The notes: generated by a model from the sequence alone, not told the origin. Positions 8,706 to 18,106 are shown, counted from the stretch's first letter. The stretch is 64,000 nucleotides of DNA from Candidatus Brocadia pituitae (GCA_017347445.1 AP021856.1:4011303-4075302), one strand, 5' to 3'. Numbers and translations: made by a program.

Positions 8706-10064
8706 GGATCTTCGCGTAGTCGTGTGGGTAAAGGGGAGTGCAAATTAGTATAAGATGGCTTTAGATAAAGGGAGAAGAGCTTTTAAAGGTGGCGTAAAAT
8801 CTGTATGATTACCTTATGGGAAAAAAGAGACGATTATTGGACGAATACTACTTCCCCGGGTTTCGCCCGCAATCTGATATACAGGGGAAATTTGGAGATC
8901 CACGCGCTCGGATTATCCGGCTTAAGAGGATCCAAAAAAAACGCTCTGCGGATGTTGTGGCACGGCACATCGGAGCCACTACGACAAGAAAGTGCAGCAG
9001 ACACGGGATCTATCCTGCGGGGATGCCAGGATATACCTGGAGGCGGAGGTACGGAGAGTTAAGTGCAAGAAGTGCGGTACCGTGAAACGAGAGAAACTGC
9101 CTTGGCTAGCGAACAATCCTTTTTACACGAAGCGATTTGCCTACTATGTAGGCCGGAAGTGCCGAGCCATGACGATCAAGGATGTAGCAAAAGAGTTGAA
9201 ACTGGATTGGCACACGGTAAAGGTACTGGAAAAGGAGTACATGCAGGAGCAGTTGCGGCGCAATCCTGTTGCAGCACCCAGGACAATCGGGATAGACGAA
9301 ATATCTCTGAGAAAAGGGCATACCTACCGAATTGTGGTCAGCGATCTGGAAAGAGGGAAGCCGATCTGGTTTGGTGGCGAGGATCGCTCAGAGGCGAGTC
9401 TTGATATGTTTTACACCTCATTGGGACCGAAGAAGATCAGGAAGATTGAACTTGCGGTAATGGACATGTGGAAAGCCTTTGAGAAATCGACGAGAAAGAA
9501 TGTTCCCAAGGCGGCAATCCTGTACGACAAGTTTCACGTTATGAGGCACCTGGGAGATGCATTGGACAAGATAAGGAAGATGGAGTACGGGCGTCTTTCC
9601 GGGAAAGATAGGTCATACATCAAGGGACAGAAGTATACGCTTTTGTCGAACCGTGAGAATCTCACGCTTGACGGTCGCAAGGCATTAAAGAAACTGCTGG
9701 GGGGCTAATAAACGGCTCAATACAGCTTATGTTTTAAGAGAATCCTTTGGGCAGCTCTGGAGCTATAAGACGGAAGGTTGGGCACGACAGTTCTTCGACA
9801 ACTGGAAGGAATCTCTGAAATGGCAAAGACTAGAACCCTATGAGAAATTTGCTGCGATGATAGAACGGCACTGGGACGGCATCGCTGCCTATAGCAGACC
9901 TGAGAATAAAGTTTCATTAGGTTTTGTTGAAGGGTTGAACAATAAGATTCGGGTGATCCAAAGAAGGGCTTACGGGTTACGTGACGAAGAGTATCTCCGA
10001 CTGAAAATCCTTACCTGTATGCTCAAGGAGATATAAAATGACCCACACGACTACACGAAGACCC
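8706..10064 (+). mobile_element. ISL3-family insertion sequence
   Basis: The terminal inverted repeats are 24 bp with two mismatches: GGATCTTCGCGTAGTCG... at 8706 and its partner GGGTCTTCGTGTAGTCG... read inward from 10064. The GG-TCTTCG ends are typical of ISL3. The flanking 8-mers (ACAAAAAG and ACTTTTAC) do not match, so there is no target duplication. Instead the element is flanked by two inverted, truncated copies of the same gene. Confidence 0.88.
8816..10036 (+). pseudogene. ISL3-family transposase with two homopolymer frameshifts
   Basis: Three frames join into one ISL3 transposase of about 405 residues. The start (8816, MGKKRRLLDEYYFPGF) leaves frame at the A-run near 8934-8941, where the next frame gives LCGCCGTAHRSHYDKK, the N-terminal zinc-finger region. 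The central frame holds KCKKCGTVK, an IGIDEISLRKGH catalytic segment and AILYDKFHVMRH. It leaves frame again at the G-run 9701-9706, after which the third frame gives VEGLNNKIRVIQRRAYG, the ISL3 C-terminal signature, and stops at 10036. Both shifts lie in homopolymers, so sequencing error is possible. As read, it is inactive. Confidence 0.85.
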
Positions 10065-11155
10065 ACTTTTACTTTATCCATAAAATTCTTGGACTCTGCT
10101 ATGTCCGTGTACCAACATGGATTCCCTTCCGGCTTCAAATCTATTGTAATGGCCATACCTGGTTAGCATCACAGTTGCAAAAGCAGAAAATCCCTTACAC
10201 TCTGTGCGATAATGCGTTTCTTGATATTGGTGATTTTCAAAAAGCACAAGAAATTGCCAACGGTTTTTCACCAGAACACCTCCATACCATCCTTGATGAG
10301 TTCTCCCGGAAGTACTGCCCGTTTCTCAAGGAGTTTCACCTTTCGTATCATTGGAGTGTTATGCAGATTGAGTATGCAACGGATATTGTCTTTCGTCAGC
10401 AAAGCTATTTACAGACCATGTATGATACCCTTGCCAGAACAGCTATCCATACCGTAAAACCGGAGAATATCGCAACATTTCTAGGGAAAAAACTGCATGG
10501 TAATTATCAGGACGATATGGGCAACAGATTTAACACCCGTATTGAAGGCACCCGGATCAAACATGTCATGGGTCCCGCTTCGGTAAAATTGTACGACAAA
10601 TTTGGTATCATGCTGAGAATAGAAACCACAACGTATGATGTTTCCTTTTTTGAGCACTACCGCAAGGTAGAACACCGTGACGGAACAAGTGAAACGAAGG
10701 TCGCACACGTAAAAAAAGGCATCTATAGTCTTGTTTCGTTGCAAAACATATTTTTACGTGCCAATCATCGTTATCTGGAATTCATCTCTACCTTCGATGA
10801 CAATCGAGTGGGGAGTGTGAATCTGAACAAGATTTCAAAGAACGTTACTGAAAAGAATCATACGTACAAAGGATTCAACTTCTTCCATGATCATGACCAG
10901 CAGATATTCCTGAGCATTGCCCGTGGTGAGTTCAACATCCGGGGTTTTCAAAACAAAAACCTCAGAATAAAACTGAAAGAGAAAACCACGAGCCAAATAT
11001 GTCGTATCATAAAACGGCTGAGAGTTCATGGGTTAATCAGAAAAATTACCCATTCATACAAATACCACCTGACAACTTTTGGGCGTAAAGTAATCGCTCT
11101 GGGCCTGAAACTCAAAGAACTCGTGATTATTCCTCAACTCGCTGTTCAAAATTAA
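10065..11155 (+). pseudogene. Winged-helix protein gene, copy B, 5'-truncated by ISL3
   Basis: The frame is open from 10067 (F-Y-F-I-H-K-I-L) to the stop at 11155, about 360 residues. It lacks the first ~140 residues of the family, cut precisely at the ISL3 end. The first internal ATG (10175, M-Q-K-Q-K) is unlikely to be a real start. It carries the uninterrupted join KKGIYSLVSLQNIF that is broken by IS630 in copy A, so it serves as the reference for that insertion. The C-terminal winged helix is complete. Probably not expressed as a functional protein. Confidence 0.8.
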
Positions 11156-11203
11156 TAAATTATTTTTGCTCAAATTGTCAAAATATTTTTTATTAGATAC
11201 TAA
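10065..11203 (+). repeat. Arm B of the inverted duplication
   Basis: Near-identical to the reverse complement of 6084-6563 plus 7709-8369, but without the IS630 insertion. It begins exactly at the right end of the ISL3 element and stops at GATACTAA (11203). Confidence 0.85.
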
Positions 11204-11205
11204 CG

Positions 11206-11553
11206 AAGATCCTAATGCCTTTTTATGGTCACGAATAGCTGAGGCATTACAATGGGATCGTGCTGTAAAAAAGGTTGAACAGTTAGCTAATTCATATAAA
11301 GTTAATACAAAAAAAAATCGGTCTTGACTTTAAACAATTGTTTAAGGTTAGAAATGATGTGGCTCACGACGGAAAAATGTCTATGGAAATTCGAAATAAT
11401 AAAAACTCTCCACCATACAAGCTTTTAATGGCAGCCCAATTGGGTATTAGGATTCTACTCCTTAAAAAACTTGGGTATTCAGATAAAATAATAATAACGA
11501 ATAAATATGAGCGGTGTACTTATGAAGATATATCGGAATATATCGTCAAGTAA
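11206..11553 (+). pseudogene. HEPN-domain fragment with frameshift
   Basis: An upstream frame (EDPNAFLWSRIAEALQWD..., from 11206) joins at an A-run (about 11310-11318) to KKIGLDFKQLFKVRNDVAHDGK. The R-N-D-V-A-H run fits the Rx4-6H motif of HEPN ribonuclease domains, and the surrounding helices look like an Abi/ApeA-type C-terminal HEPN. The 5' end is cut by the edge of the inverted duplication. The existing ORF from 11338 gives only 71 residues. Probably a remnant of an RNA-targeting conflict protein. Confidence 0.5.
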
Positions 11554-11605
11554 TAGATTTGGCGTTTGGCATAAGAAACAATAATGGATTCATTCTGATA
11601 AGATT

Positions 11606-11920
11606 ATGAGAAATATATCTTGTAGCCTTACTAAAAATAATCCAGCAATTTTTCAGTGCATAGTGATTTTATTTTTGATTCTTTTATTAAATACGCCTTT
11701 ACTTCCGTCCCTTCGAGCTGATCAATTGAGTGCAATCAAACCATCATCAGATAACTCAATGCTGCAATCTGTAACTTGTCATACAGGTTATTTAGAATTT
11801 GGACTTTTGTATTTCAAAACTAAGCAATACAATCAGGCGATAAACACTTTTGAAAAAATATTAGTATTGGAACCAAATAACTTTGATGCTCATTATTATT
11901 TAGGAGAGGGAGAGACTTGA
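11606..11920 (+). CDS. Exported TPR protein fragment
   Basis: A 104-aa product with an N-terminal membrane/signal segment (CIVILFLILLLNTPLLP, about residues 19-35) and one tetratricopeptide unit near the end (GLLYFKTKQYNQAINTFEKI...PNNFDAHYYLGE). TPR proteins normally carry several units, and here the frame stops right after LGEGE. It is probably the truncated start of a larger secreted TPR protein. No partner gene is adjacent. Confidence 0.5.
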   Translation: MRNISCSLTKNNPAIFQCIVILFLILLLNTPLLPSLRADQLSAIKPSSDNSMLQSVTCHTGYLEFGLLYFKTKQYNQAINTFEKILVLEPNNFDAHYYLGEGET

Positions 11921-12184
11921 GTAAGCATACTTCTATAGACGGTTAAATGCTTTGGATAATTTTCTATGGCCATAAAAGAATATATAGAGTAAAAGAGTCT
12001 TGCTTCTTAAATTTCTAAGGAAATGCAAGCGAAGACAGATAACATCGGGAATAGGGCCGTTGTAATAATTTACAAAATCGTTTATAATCAAAAGACGAAA
12101 ATAGCTTTTAAGAAATGGAAGCTACATGGGATCCTTATGAGTCAAAATTATAAATCCTATTTTTAATTCAGGAGGAAAATAAAG

Positions 12185-12403
12185 ATGGATTGGAGAAATC
12201 ATATTGTAAGCACACCCGATGTGCTACGGGGTAAGCCCCGAATTAAGGAAACGAGAATTCCAGTTAGTCTTATCCTTGGATATTTAGCAGCCGGTAAAAC
12301 CTCTGAGGAGATCATAGGAGAATTTCCTGATATTACAAAAGAACAAATTGCTGCCTGTTTGGATTATGCCCGTCAGTTGTCTGAATTTGAGGTCACTGTT
12401 TAA
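12185..12403 (+). CDS. DUF433 antitoxin-like protein
   Basis: A 72-aa protein with the DUF433 pattern: HIVSTPDVLRGKPRIKETRIPVSLIL, then LAAGKTSEEIIGEFP and the C-terminal helix IAACLDYAR, a small winged-helix DNA-binding fold. The start follows a strong ribosome site (AGGAGG, 9 nt upstream). The stop TAA overlaps the ATG of the next gene (TAATG), which shows translational coupling with a PIN-like partner. DUF433 genes paired this way are regarded as antitoxins of VapBC-like modules, and the protein probably also represses its own promoter. Confidence 0.82.
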   Translation: MDWRNHIVSTPDVLRGKPRIKETRIPVSLILGYLAAGKTSEEIIGEFPDITKEQIAACLDYARQLSEFEVTV

Positions 12404-12771
12404 TGGCTTTAAGATTCTTTGCGGACCACTGCATATCCAATTTTGTAATCAAAACACTTCAGGATGCAGGTAACGAAGTATTTAGATTAAGAGATTATAT
12501 TTCTTCAGATTCAGCCGATCAAATTGTAATCACAAAAGCACAGGAAATCGATTCTATATTGATTTCATTAAATGGAGATTTTGCAGATATAGTAAGTTAT
12601 CCTCCTGCAAACTTTAAAGGTATTATTTCCCTGCAAGTAAAAAATCATCCGGAAATCATTCCACAGCTTATTACAAGGTTAAAAGATTATTTGTATTCTT
12701 ATCCCAGTATGAATTATTACAAAGGGAAGTTATTTGTCGTAGAGGTTCATAGAATTCGAATCCAAGAATAA
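12403..12771 (+). CDS. PIN-like toxin (DUF5615)
   Basis: A 122-aa protein with the DUF5615 (Mut7-C/PIN-like) layout: RFFADHCISNFVIKTLQDAG at the start, the second acidic patch SSDSADQIVITKAQEIDSI, and N-G-D-F-A-D-I in place of the third acidic cluster. Members are predicted metal-dependent ribonucleases. It is translationally coupled to the DUF433 gene upstream. First-position D is present (F-A-D-H). The module appears intact and lies at the edge of the mobile-DNA region. Confidence 0.8.
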   Translation: MALRFFADHCISNFVIKTLQDAGNEVFRLRDYISSDSADQIVITKAQEIDSILISLNGDFADIVSYPPANFKGIISLQVKNHPEIIPQLITRLKDYLYSYPSMNYYKGKLFVVEVHRIRIQE

Positions 12772-12906
12772 TGAAAAATTGTAATGAAATCAAGGCCCGT
12801 TCCGCCTGTGGGCGTCCACATGCAGACAGGTCCTTGCGAGAACAAGGGAGAACAAGGGTGATTGCTTTGGTGACAGCCTTACTACGCCAAGAAATAGCTG
12901 AAACAC

Positions 12907-13479
12907 ATGACAAATAAAATTTTCCTTATCGTTATTTTGGTTCTCGGTGTCTTTTGCCCTCGTCCTTCCTTTGCTCTGCCAGCCGACGATGTCATACCGC
13001 TCACAGATGGGGATTATTATCCGCAGGTACACCAGACATTGACCACCGCAAAGAAATCTATCGTGTGTGTCATGTACCTGGCCGATATTAATTCCAAATA
13101 TAAGCAGGGGTGGGAATACAACCTGATCAACGACCTTATTAACGCACACCGGCGCGGGGTAACCGTAACGGCTATCTTTGATCAAAATGTAATGTTTTGG
13201 GAGGCAGGGAACAAGCAGAAAAAGACGGAAAGAAAAAGTAGTGAGGCTTACGAATTGCTGAAAAAGAACGGCGTCCCTGTCTATTACGACAGTATCGACC
13301 GTGTTACCCACAGCAAGATATTGATTATCGATGATTATATCACCATTGTGGGCAGTACGAACTGGACATATAGCGCACTGAGAAAAAACCACGAGGCGTC
13401 CGTCTTAATAAAATCACGCAGTGTGGCAGAGGCATTTCTTGAAAAACTTGGGACAATCTCAAAATATCAGCCAAAGTGA
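12907..13479 (+). CDS. Secreted phospholipase D-like protein
   Basis: A 190-aa protein with a cleavable signal peptide (about residues 1-23, ending SFA-LP) and one PLD half: the HKD motif appears as HSKILIIDDYITIVGSTNWT (H-x-K-x4-D, about residues 137-156). A single HKD motif and this size match Nuc/EndA-type nucleases of the PLD family, which act as dimers, so an exported endonuclease is likely. A phosphodiesterase of another substrate cannot be excluded. It stands alone between the toxin-antitoxin pair and the nqr operon. Confidence 0.8.
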   Translation: MTNKIFLIVILVLGVFCPRPSFALPADDVIPLTDGDYYPQVHQTLTTAKKSIVCVMYLADINSKYKQGWEYNLINDLINAHRRGVTVTAIFDQNVMFWEAGNKQKKTERKSSEAYELLKKNGVPVYYDSIDRVTHSKILIIDDYITIVGSTNWTYSALRKNHEASVLIKSRSVAEAFLEKLGTISKYQPK

Positions 13480-13769
13480 TAGGCAAAACAAGGAGATGGA
13501 TAGTCAAACAAATCAGATGATTCAACACGATTCATTCTAAATAAATAGACTTTTGGTCTAAAATTGTTGATGAAAGACAGGCACCCATACAGCATTGCCG
13601 ATTGTCAATATTTCTGTAACTACCAGAATTAATTACAACTAGAATATATTTGTATGATGTTTTTGTGGATTATCATTTTGGCATAATAATTGAGCGTTAG
13701 CTTCAAAACTGAGTTTCTTACCCAGCAATTCTCCAAACAGGGTTTGGAAATGAGTTGAATAAACCCTGA

Positions 13770-14855
13770 ATGATCTCTGAGGAAAAAATGCTATCACCCC
13801 CACAATTTCTCAAGCAGGATATTATGTTGCGTGTGCTGTATTCGCTCATGCCGGTTGCAGCAACGGCTATTTATTTTTTCGGATGGTGCGTTATAAGCAT
13901 TATAGCTGTTTCAATGATATTTGCTTTTTTCACAGAATGGGTCATGGCTTCCTGGCGAAAAGGAAAGATAAGCTATGCATGCTTCGTCAGCGCTGGAATA
14001 TATGCACTTTCTCTCCCACCGACCACACCGTTATGGATCGCTGCAGTTGGCATTATTATGGCTATTTTATTTGGGAAAGAGGTGTTTGGCGGCTTCGGCA
14101 GGAATGTATTTAACCCTGCTATTGTGGGGCGTGCCTTTGTATTCGTATGTTTTCCCGTTGAACTAACAGGGCGTTTTGTACCGGTATTCACCGGCTTTCC
14201 TGGTGGTTTCGGCCATTGGAGCATGGCAAGTTTGGAACAACTACCGGGATTTATTACCGAAGCAGGGTTGAGAGTTGTTGATGCCGTAACCGCTGCAACA
14301 CCCATGTGGACGAACAGAGATTATGGTTTTACGAGTTCGACGCTTTCCTTATTCCTCGGTAATATAGGAACCATTTTCGAATATGAAGGCCAAAAAATGG
14401 TTCTGGCAGCCGGTTCAATGGGTGAAGTTTCTGCGCTGGTCATATTGTTGTCATGTGTGTATTTGTTGTTGACCAAAACGGCACACTGGCGTCTGTCTTT
14501 ATCAACTTTGCTGGGGGCATTCATCGCTTCACTTGTTTTCAGGTATATTTTTGGCTTCAAAACAGTGCCTCCGCCACTCTTTACCCTCTTTTCCGGTGCA
14601 CTCTTTTATGCGGCTGTCTTCATGGTTACGGATCCGATCAGTGCGCCAAAAGTGGTTCTGTCGCAGTGGATTTATGGTTTTTTTATTGGTATTATGATCG
14701 TTGTTTTCCGCTTCAAAAGCATTTTCGCCGGTGGCGCAGCATTTTCTATTCTCCTTGGCAATATGCTCGCCCCGTCTCTTGATTTATGGATTACACGAGT
14801 GAAAAAGCCTAAAAAAGGAACTACACCGGACAGCAAAGAGGCACTATCTTCATGA
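13770..14855 (+). CDS. nqrB: Na+-translocating NADH:quinone reductase subunit B (NqrB/RnfD family)
   Basis: Integral membrane subunit that carries covalent FMN and takes part in Na+ translocation. 361 aa with about ten hydrophobic helices. The loop motif DAVTAATP corresponds to the flavin-attachment T of NqrB/RnfD (S/T-G-A-T), and GRNVFNPAIVGRAF is a family signature. NqrF at the end of the operon decides for Nqr rather than Rnf. It is shorter than many NqrB (about 410 aa). The internal ATG at 13788 has a better ribosome site (TGAGG) and may be the true start. Its end overlaps nqrC by 4 nt (ATGA). Confidence 0.9.
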   Translation: MISEEKMLSPPQFLKQDIMLRVLYSLMPVAATAIYFFGWCVISIIAVSMIFAFFTEWVMASWRKGKISYACFVSAGIYALSLPPTTPLWIAAVGIIMAILFGKEVFGGFGRNVFNPAIVGRAFVFVCFPVELTGRFVPVFTGFPGGFGHWSMASLEQLPGFITEAGLRVVDAVTAATPMWTNRDYGFTSSTLSLFLGNIGTIFEYEGQKMVLAAGSMGEVSALVILLSCVYLLLTKTAHWRLSLSTLLGAFIASLVFRYIFGFKTVPPPLFTLFSGALFYAAVFMVTDPISAPKVVLSQWIYGFFIGIMIVVFRFKSIFAGGAAFSILLGNMLAPSLDLWITRVKKPKKGTTPDSKEALSS

Positions 14856-15517
14856 CAAAAACCTCACCTGCCTATATTCTCATCTTTATGATAATTCTTT
14901 GTACGGTATTTGGCACAGCCATTTCTTCGGTGTATTATGCTACGCTCGACATGCTCAAAAAAAATGAAAAACTGCATAAAAACAGAATCATTTGTCAAGC
15001 GTTTAAGCTCCCTGTCTCCGGAGTATCGGCTGATGCTTTTCAAAAAGCAATTGATGATAATATTAGCTATGATCAGATAACCTATCAGGGACGCCCATGG
15101 GATACGTTCAAACAAAAGGATACAGGCAGTATCGGATTTATTTTCAGCGGCACGGGATTCTGGGACCGTATCACCGGCATTATGGTGCTTTCGCCGGATC
15201 TGTTAAAATGCATGGCTATTCAGTTTCTTGACCAGAAGGAGACACCCGGATTGGGGGCACGTATTGAAGAAGAATGGTTTACCGATCAGTTTAAAGGCGT
15301 TCCTATTGCATGGGACCAGCCGGCTGATAAACGTATTATTATAGGCCCGTCACCAATCCCTAATGCAAAAAACCGGGTTGATGCCATTACCGGCGCAACG
15401 CAGACATCTCTTGCACTCATGAAGTTTTTAAACAGCGAGCTTGAGTCATTTAGAGCAGCAAGAAAAGAATGGCAGGAAAAAAAGATATTTGAGGTTCCAT
15501 CTCCTTCGTGGGAATGA
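14852..15517 (+). CDS. nqrC: Na+-translocating NADH:quinone reductase subunit C
   Basis: FMN-carrying subunit with one N-terminal membrane helix (about residues 8-28) and a periplasm-like FMN_bind domain. The flavinylation motif is A-I-T-G-A-T-Q-T (about residue 180), which fits the S/T-G-A-T rule with Thr as the attachment site. ETPGLGARI is another conserved element. 221 aa, slightly shorter than typical NqrC. The start overlaps the nqrB stop, so the two are co-translated. The flavin would be attached by ApbE, which is not in this window. Confidence 0.92.
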   Translation: MTKTSPAYILIFMIILCTVFGTAISSVYYATLDMLKKNEKLHKNRIICQAFKLPVSGVSADAFQKAIDDNISYDQITYQGRPWDTFKQKDTGSIGFIFSGTGFWDRITGIMVLSPDLLKCMAIQFLDQKETPGLGARIEEEWFTDQFKGVPIAWDQPADKRIIIGPSPIPNAKNRVDAITGATQTSLALMKFLNSELESFRAARKEWQEKKIFEVPSPSWE

Positions 15518-15652
15518 CACAGATTCCTGAGAGCGGTGTAGTCACAAAAAGTTATTTGAATTTGTAATGTATTAGATTGTTTCGGATTTAGGATTTCGCG
15601 CTTCGGATTTAGTACTCTTTAGTGAACATACATTTACCGATAAGGGCATTCT

Positions 15653-16264
15653 ATGGCTTATACACCCAAACAAGTTTTTTTAAATGGTATCTGGCTGGAT
15701 AATCCAGTCTTTCGGCAGGTATTAGGAATCTGTTCTACCCTGGCAGTCACCAATCTCCTGGCAAATACCCTTTTTATGTGCTTTGGATTAATTTTTACTA
15801 CCACCCTTTCCAACCTTACCATTTCATTCTTGCGTGACTACATCCCAAAGCGTATACGCATGATTGTGCAGGTGCTGATTATCGCCTGCTATGTCATGAT
15901 AATTGATATCATCATCAAGGCGCTTGCTCCTGATATTCATCATTTCATCGGTCCTTATGTAGGCCTGATTACCACGAATTGTATCGTCATGGGACGAGCA
16001 GAGGCCTTTGCCAGCCAGAACAAGCCGCTGCTTTCGATGTACGATGGTATCGCATCGGGAGTTGGCTATTCCCTTGTGCTTATCTTTATTGCATCCGTGC
16101 GTGAGCCGCTTGGATTTGGAACTATTCTGGGCATGACCTTGCCTGCCCGTGATGTATGGTGGCACGCATGGACCATCATGATCATGCCTCCGGGGGCGTT
16201 CTTTATGCTTGGCCTGTTTACCTGGTTTGCCCGAAGATGGCTCACCAGGGAAGTCAAACGTTAA
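15653..16264 (+). CDS. nqrD: Na+-translocating NADH:quinone reductase subunit D
   Basis: Membrane subunit of 203 aa with six helices. The paired cysteines that co-ordinate the intramembrane iron centre with NqrE are visible as LGICSTLAVTN (helix 1) and TTNCIVMGRAEAFA. GYSLVLIFIASVREPLG is a further family signature. A ribosome site (AAGGG) lies 6 nt before the ATG. A 135-nt gap with small direct repeats (GGATTTAG/CGGATTTAG) separates it from nqrC, so it may have an internal promoter, but same-strand order supports one operon. Confidence 0.92.
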   Translation: MAYTPKQVFLNGIWLDNPVFRQVLGICSTLAVTNLLANTLFMCFGLIFTTTLSNLTISFLRDYIPKRIRMIVQVLIIACYVMIIDIIIKALAPDIHHFIGPYVGLITTNCIVMGRAEAFASQNKPLLSMYDGIASGVGYSLVLIFIASVREPLGFGTILGMTLPARDVWWHAWTIMIMPPGAFFMLGLFTWFARRWLTREVKR

Positions 16265-16275
16265 AGGAGGATATC

Positions 16276-16884
16276 ATGGACCAATTACAGAACATGAATT
16301 TCTTTGCATCACTCATCCTTATTTTTACCTCTGCTGCTTTTACTGACAATATCCTGTTAGCCCGGTTTCTGGGTATGTGTTCGTGCCTTGCCATCTCCAA
16401 AAAGGTAGATAACAGCATTGGTCTGGGTGGTGCGGTAATTTTTGTAACTGCGAGCACAACTGCGTTTAATTATTTGATTTATAAATATGTTCTTGTCCCG
16501 CTGGGTATTGAGTATTTACGTTTGTTAATCTTTATTGTCATTATTGCGGCATTTGTGCAACTCCTGGAAATGATTGTTGAACGCTTTTCCGAGAAGCTCT
16601 ATTATGCCCTGGGTATTTTTTTGCCGCTTATTACCGTTAACTGCGCAATCCTGGGCATTGCGCTTTTTATGCTCAACAAACCTTATTCCTTTTGGCAGGC
16701 CTTTGCCTTTGGCCTGGGTGGAGGTTTTGGCTGGTTTATGGCAATTACCCTGATTGGCGGTATTCGTGAAAAAATAAACGAAAGCGATCTTCCGAAAGGC
16801 CTGGGAGGCCCTGCTATTACCCTTATCATTATTGGCATTATGTCGCTTGCCTTTGTAGGATTTTCGGGGATGCTAAAGATATGA
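16276..16884 (+). CDS. nqrE: Na+-translocating NADH:quinone reductase subunit E
   Basis: Membrane subunit of 202 aa and partner of NqrD, with inverted topology. The conserved AFTDNILLARFLGMCSCLAIS and TVNCAILGIALF segments supply the two iron-liganding Cys. The start is chosen at 16276 because AAAGGAGG lies 6 nt upstream. The frame is open further upstream, but that part overlaps nqrD and does not resemble the family. The start is 11 nt after the nqrD stop. Confidence 0.93.
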   Translation: MDQLQNMNFFASLILIFTSAAFTDNILLARFLGMCSCLAISKKVDNSIGLGGAVIFVTASTTAFNYLIYKYVLVPLGIEYLRLLIFIVIIAAFVQLLEMIVERFSEKLYYALGIFLPLITVNCAILGIALFMLNKPYSFWQAFAFGLGGGFGWFMAITLIGGIREKINESDLPKGLGGPAITLIIIGIMSLAFVGFSGMLKI

Positions 16885-16975
16885 AACTCGTGAATGCTGA
16901 GACACCGTTCCGTGTGGCTGGTTTTGCGCTGAAATACAGTTCATACACTTTTCATTACCTCAACGAATTTAAACT

Positions 16976-18094
16976 ATGATAACAGGCAGTATTCTCATCT
17001 CCGTCGGTATTTCAGTTGGTTTCCTTTTGATCACAGGGCTGATTTTGGCAGCGCTGCTCATTCTTGCTGAGAAGAAGATCCTGAATTACGGCACATGCTG
17101 TATCGATATTAACGATAGTGAACGCACGTTGAAAATTCCCGGCGGCGGGTCCCTCTTATCGACGCTTGCTGAGAATAATATATTTATTCCCTCAGCCTGT
17201 GGAGGACGTGGCAGCTGTGCATATTGTAAGGTGCAGGTGACGGAAGGGGGCGGCATGGTTAGCCCCGTCGAAGAACCCCATCTGGACGCTGAAGAGCGCA
17301 AAAACCAAGTCCGCCTTGCCTGCCAGGTCAAGGTGCGAAAAGATATTAAAATCTGCGTGCCGAAAGAATTGTTCTCTGTAAGGAAATACCATGGAAGGCT
17401 TCTTCATAAACGGCCACTGACGTATGATATTATGGAATTACGCATAGAGCTTGTCTTGCCAAAGACCATTGATTTTGTTGCGGGACAATATGTTCAGCTT
17501 GAATCCGAAGAGTATGGTGGCCACGACCGGGTTATGCGCGCCTATTCCATGGCGTCTCTCCCTTCCGATAAAGATCGTGTAGAACTGATGGTCCGTAAAG
17601 TGCCCAGCGGTATTTGTACTGGCTGGGTATTTGAGCATCTCAGGGAAGGACAGGAAGTTACCTTCAGCGGGCCGTACGGTAAATTTCACATTTCGGGTAC
17701 CAATACAGAGATTGTCTTTATTGCGGGTGGAAGCGGCATGGCGCCGATCTGGGGCATGCTGAGGGATCTGAAGGAAAGAGGCATTGTACGCAAGTCCACC
17801 TATTTTTTTGGCGCCCTTACCCAAAAAGACCTGTTTTTTGTTGATGAATTAACCAAATTTCAGCAAGAGGTTTCCTGGTTCAGGTTCGTTCCGGCGCTTT
17901 CCAACGAGCCTGCCGAATCAGACTGGAAAGGTGAGCGAGGTCTCATCACTGATGTTGTGGCGCGATACATGTCCGATTGCTCGAACCATGAAGCCTACCT
18001 CTGCGGTTCGCCTGGCATGATCGATGCCTGTATTAAAGTTTTGAAAAAAGGCGGCATGACGGAAGACCGCATTTTTTATGACAAATTTGCATAG
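16976..18094 (+). CDS. nqrF: Na+-translocating NADH:quinone reductase subunit F
   Basis: NADH-oxidising subunit and electron entry point. 372 aa in the classic order: an N-terminal membrane helix (about residues 5-30); a 2Fe-2S ferredoxin domain with CGGRGSCAYC and a later L-A-C-Q; an FAD domain with R-A-Y-S-M-A-S; and a nucleotide-binding domain with GGSGMAP and the C-terminal CGSPGM. This subunit shows that the cluster is Nqr and not Rnf. It is a little short (other NqrF are about 400 aa). The gap from nqrE is 91 nt. Confidence 0.95.
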   Translation: MITGSILISVGISVGFLLITGLILAALLILAEKKILNYGTCCIDINDSERTLKIPGGGSLLSTLAENNIFIPSACGGRGSCAYCKVQVTEGGGMVSPVEEPHLDAEERKNQVRLACQVKVRKDIKICVPKELFSVRKYHGRLLHKRPLTYDIMELRIELVLPKTIDFVAGQYVQLESEEYGGHDRVMRAYSMASLPSDKDRVELMVRKVPSGICTGWVFEHLREGQEVTFSGPYGKFHISGTNTEIVFIAGGSGMAPIWGMLRDLKERGIVRKSTYFFGALTQKDLFFVDELTKFQQEVSWFRFVPALSNEPAESDWKGERGLITDVVARYMSDCSNHEAYLCGSPGMIDACIKVLKKGGMTEDRIFYDKFA

Positions 18095-18106
18095 GAATAC
18101 CGGTGT

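Noticed and set aside
13678..13696. Sigma54-like promoter (TGGCAT-N5-TTGA) upstream of nqrB
   Set aside because: The -12 element lacks the conserved TTGC, and the spacing could arise by chance in AT-rich DNA.
16156..16275. Upstream extension of nqrE
   Set aside because: It overlaps nqrD, and the internal ATG at 16276 has a perfect ribosome site and matches the family start.
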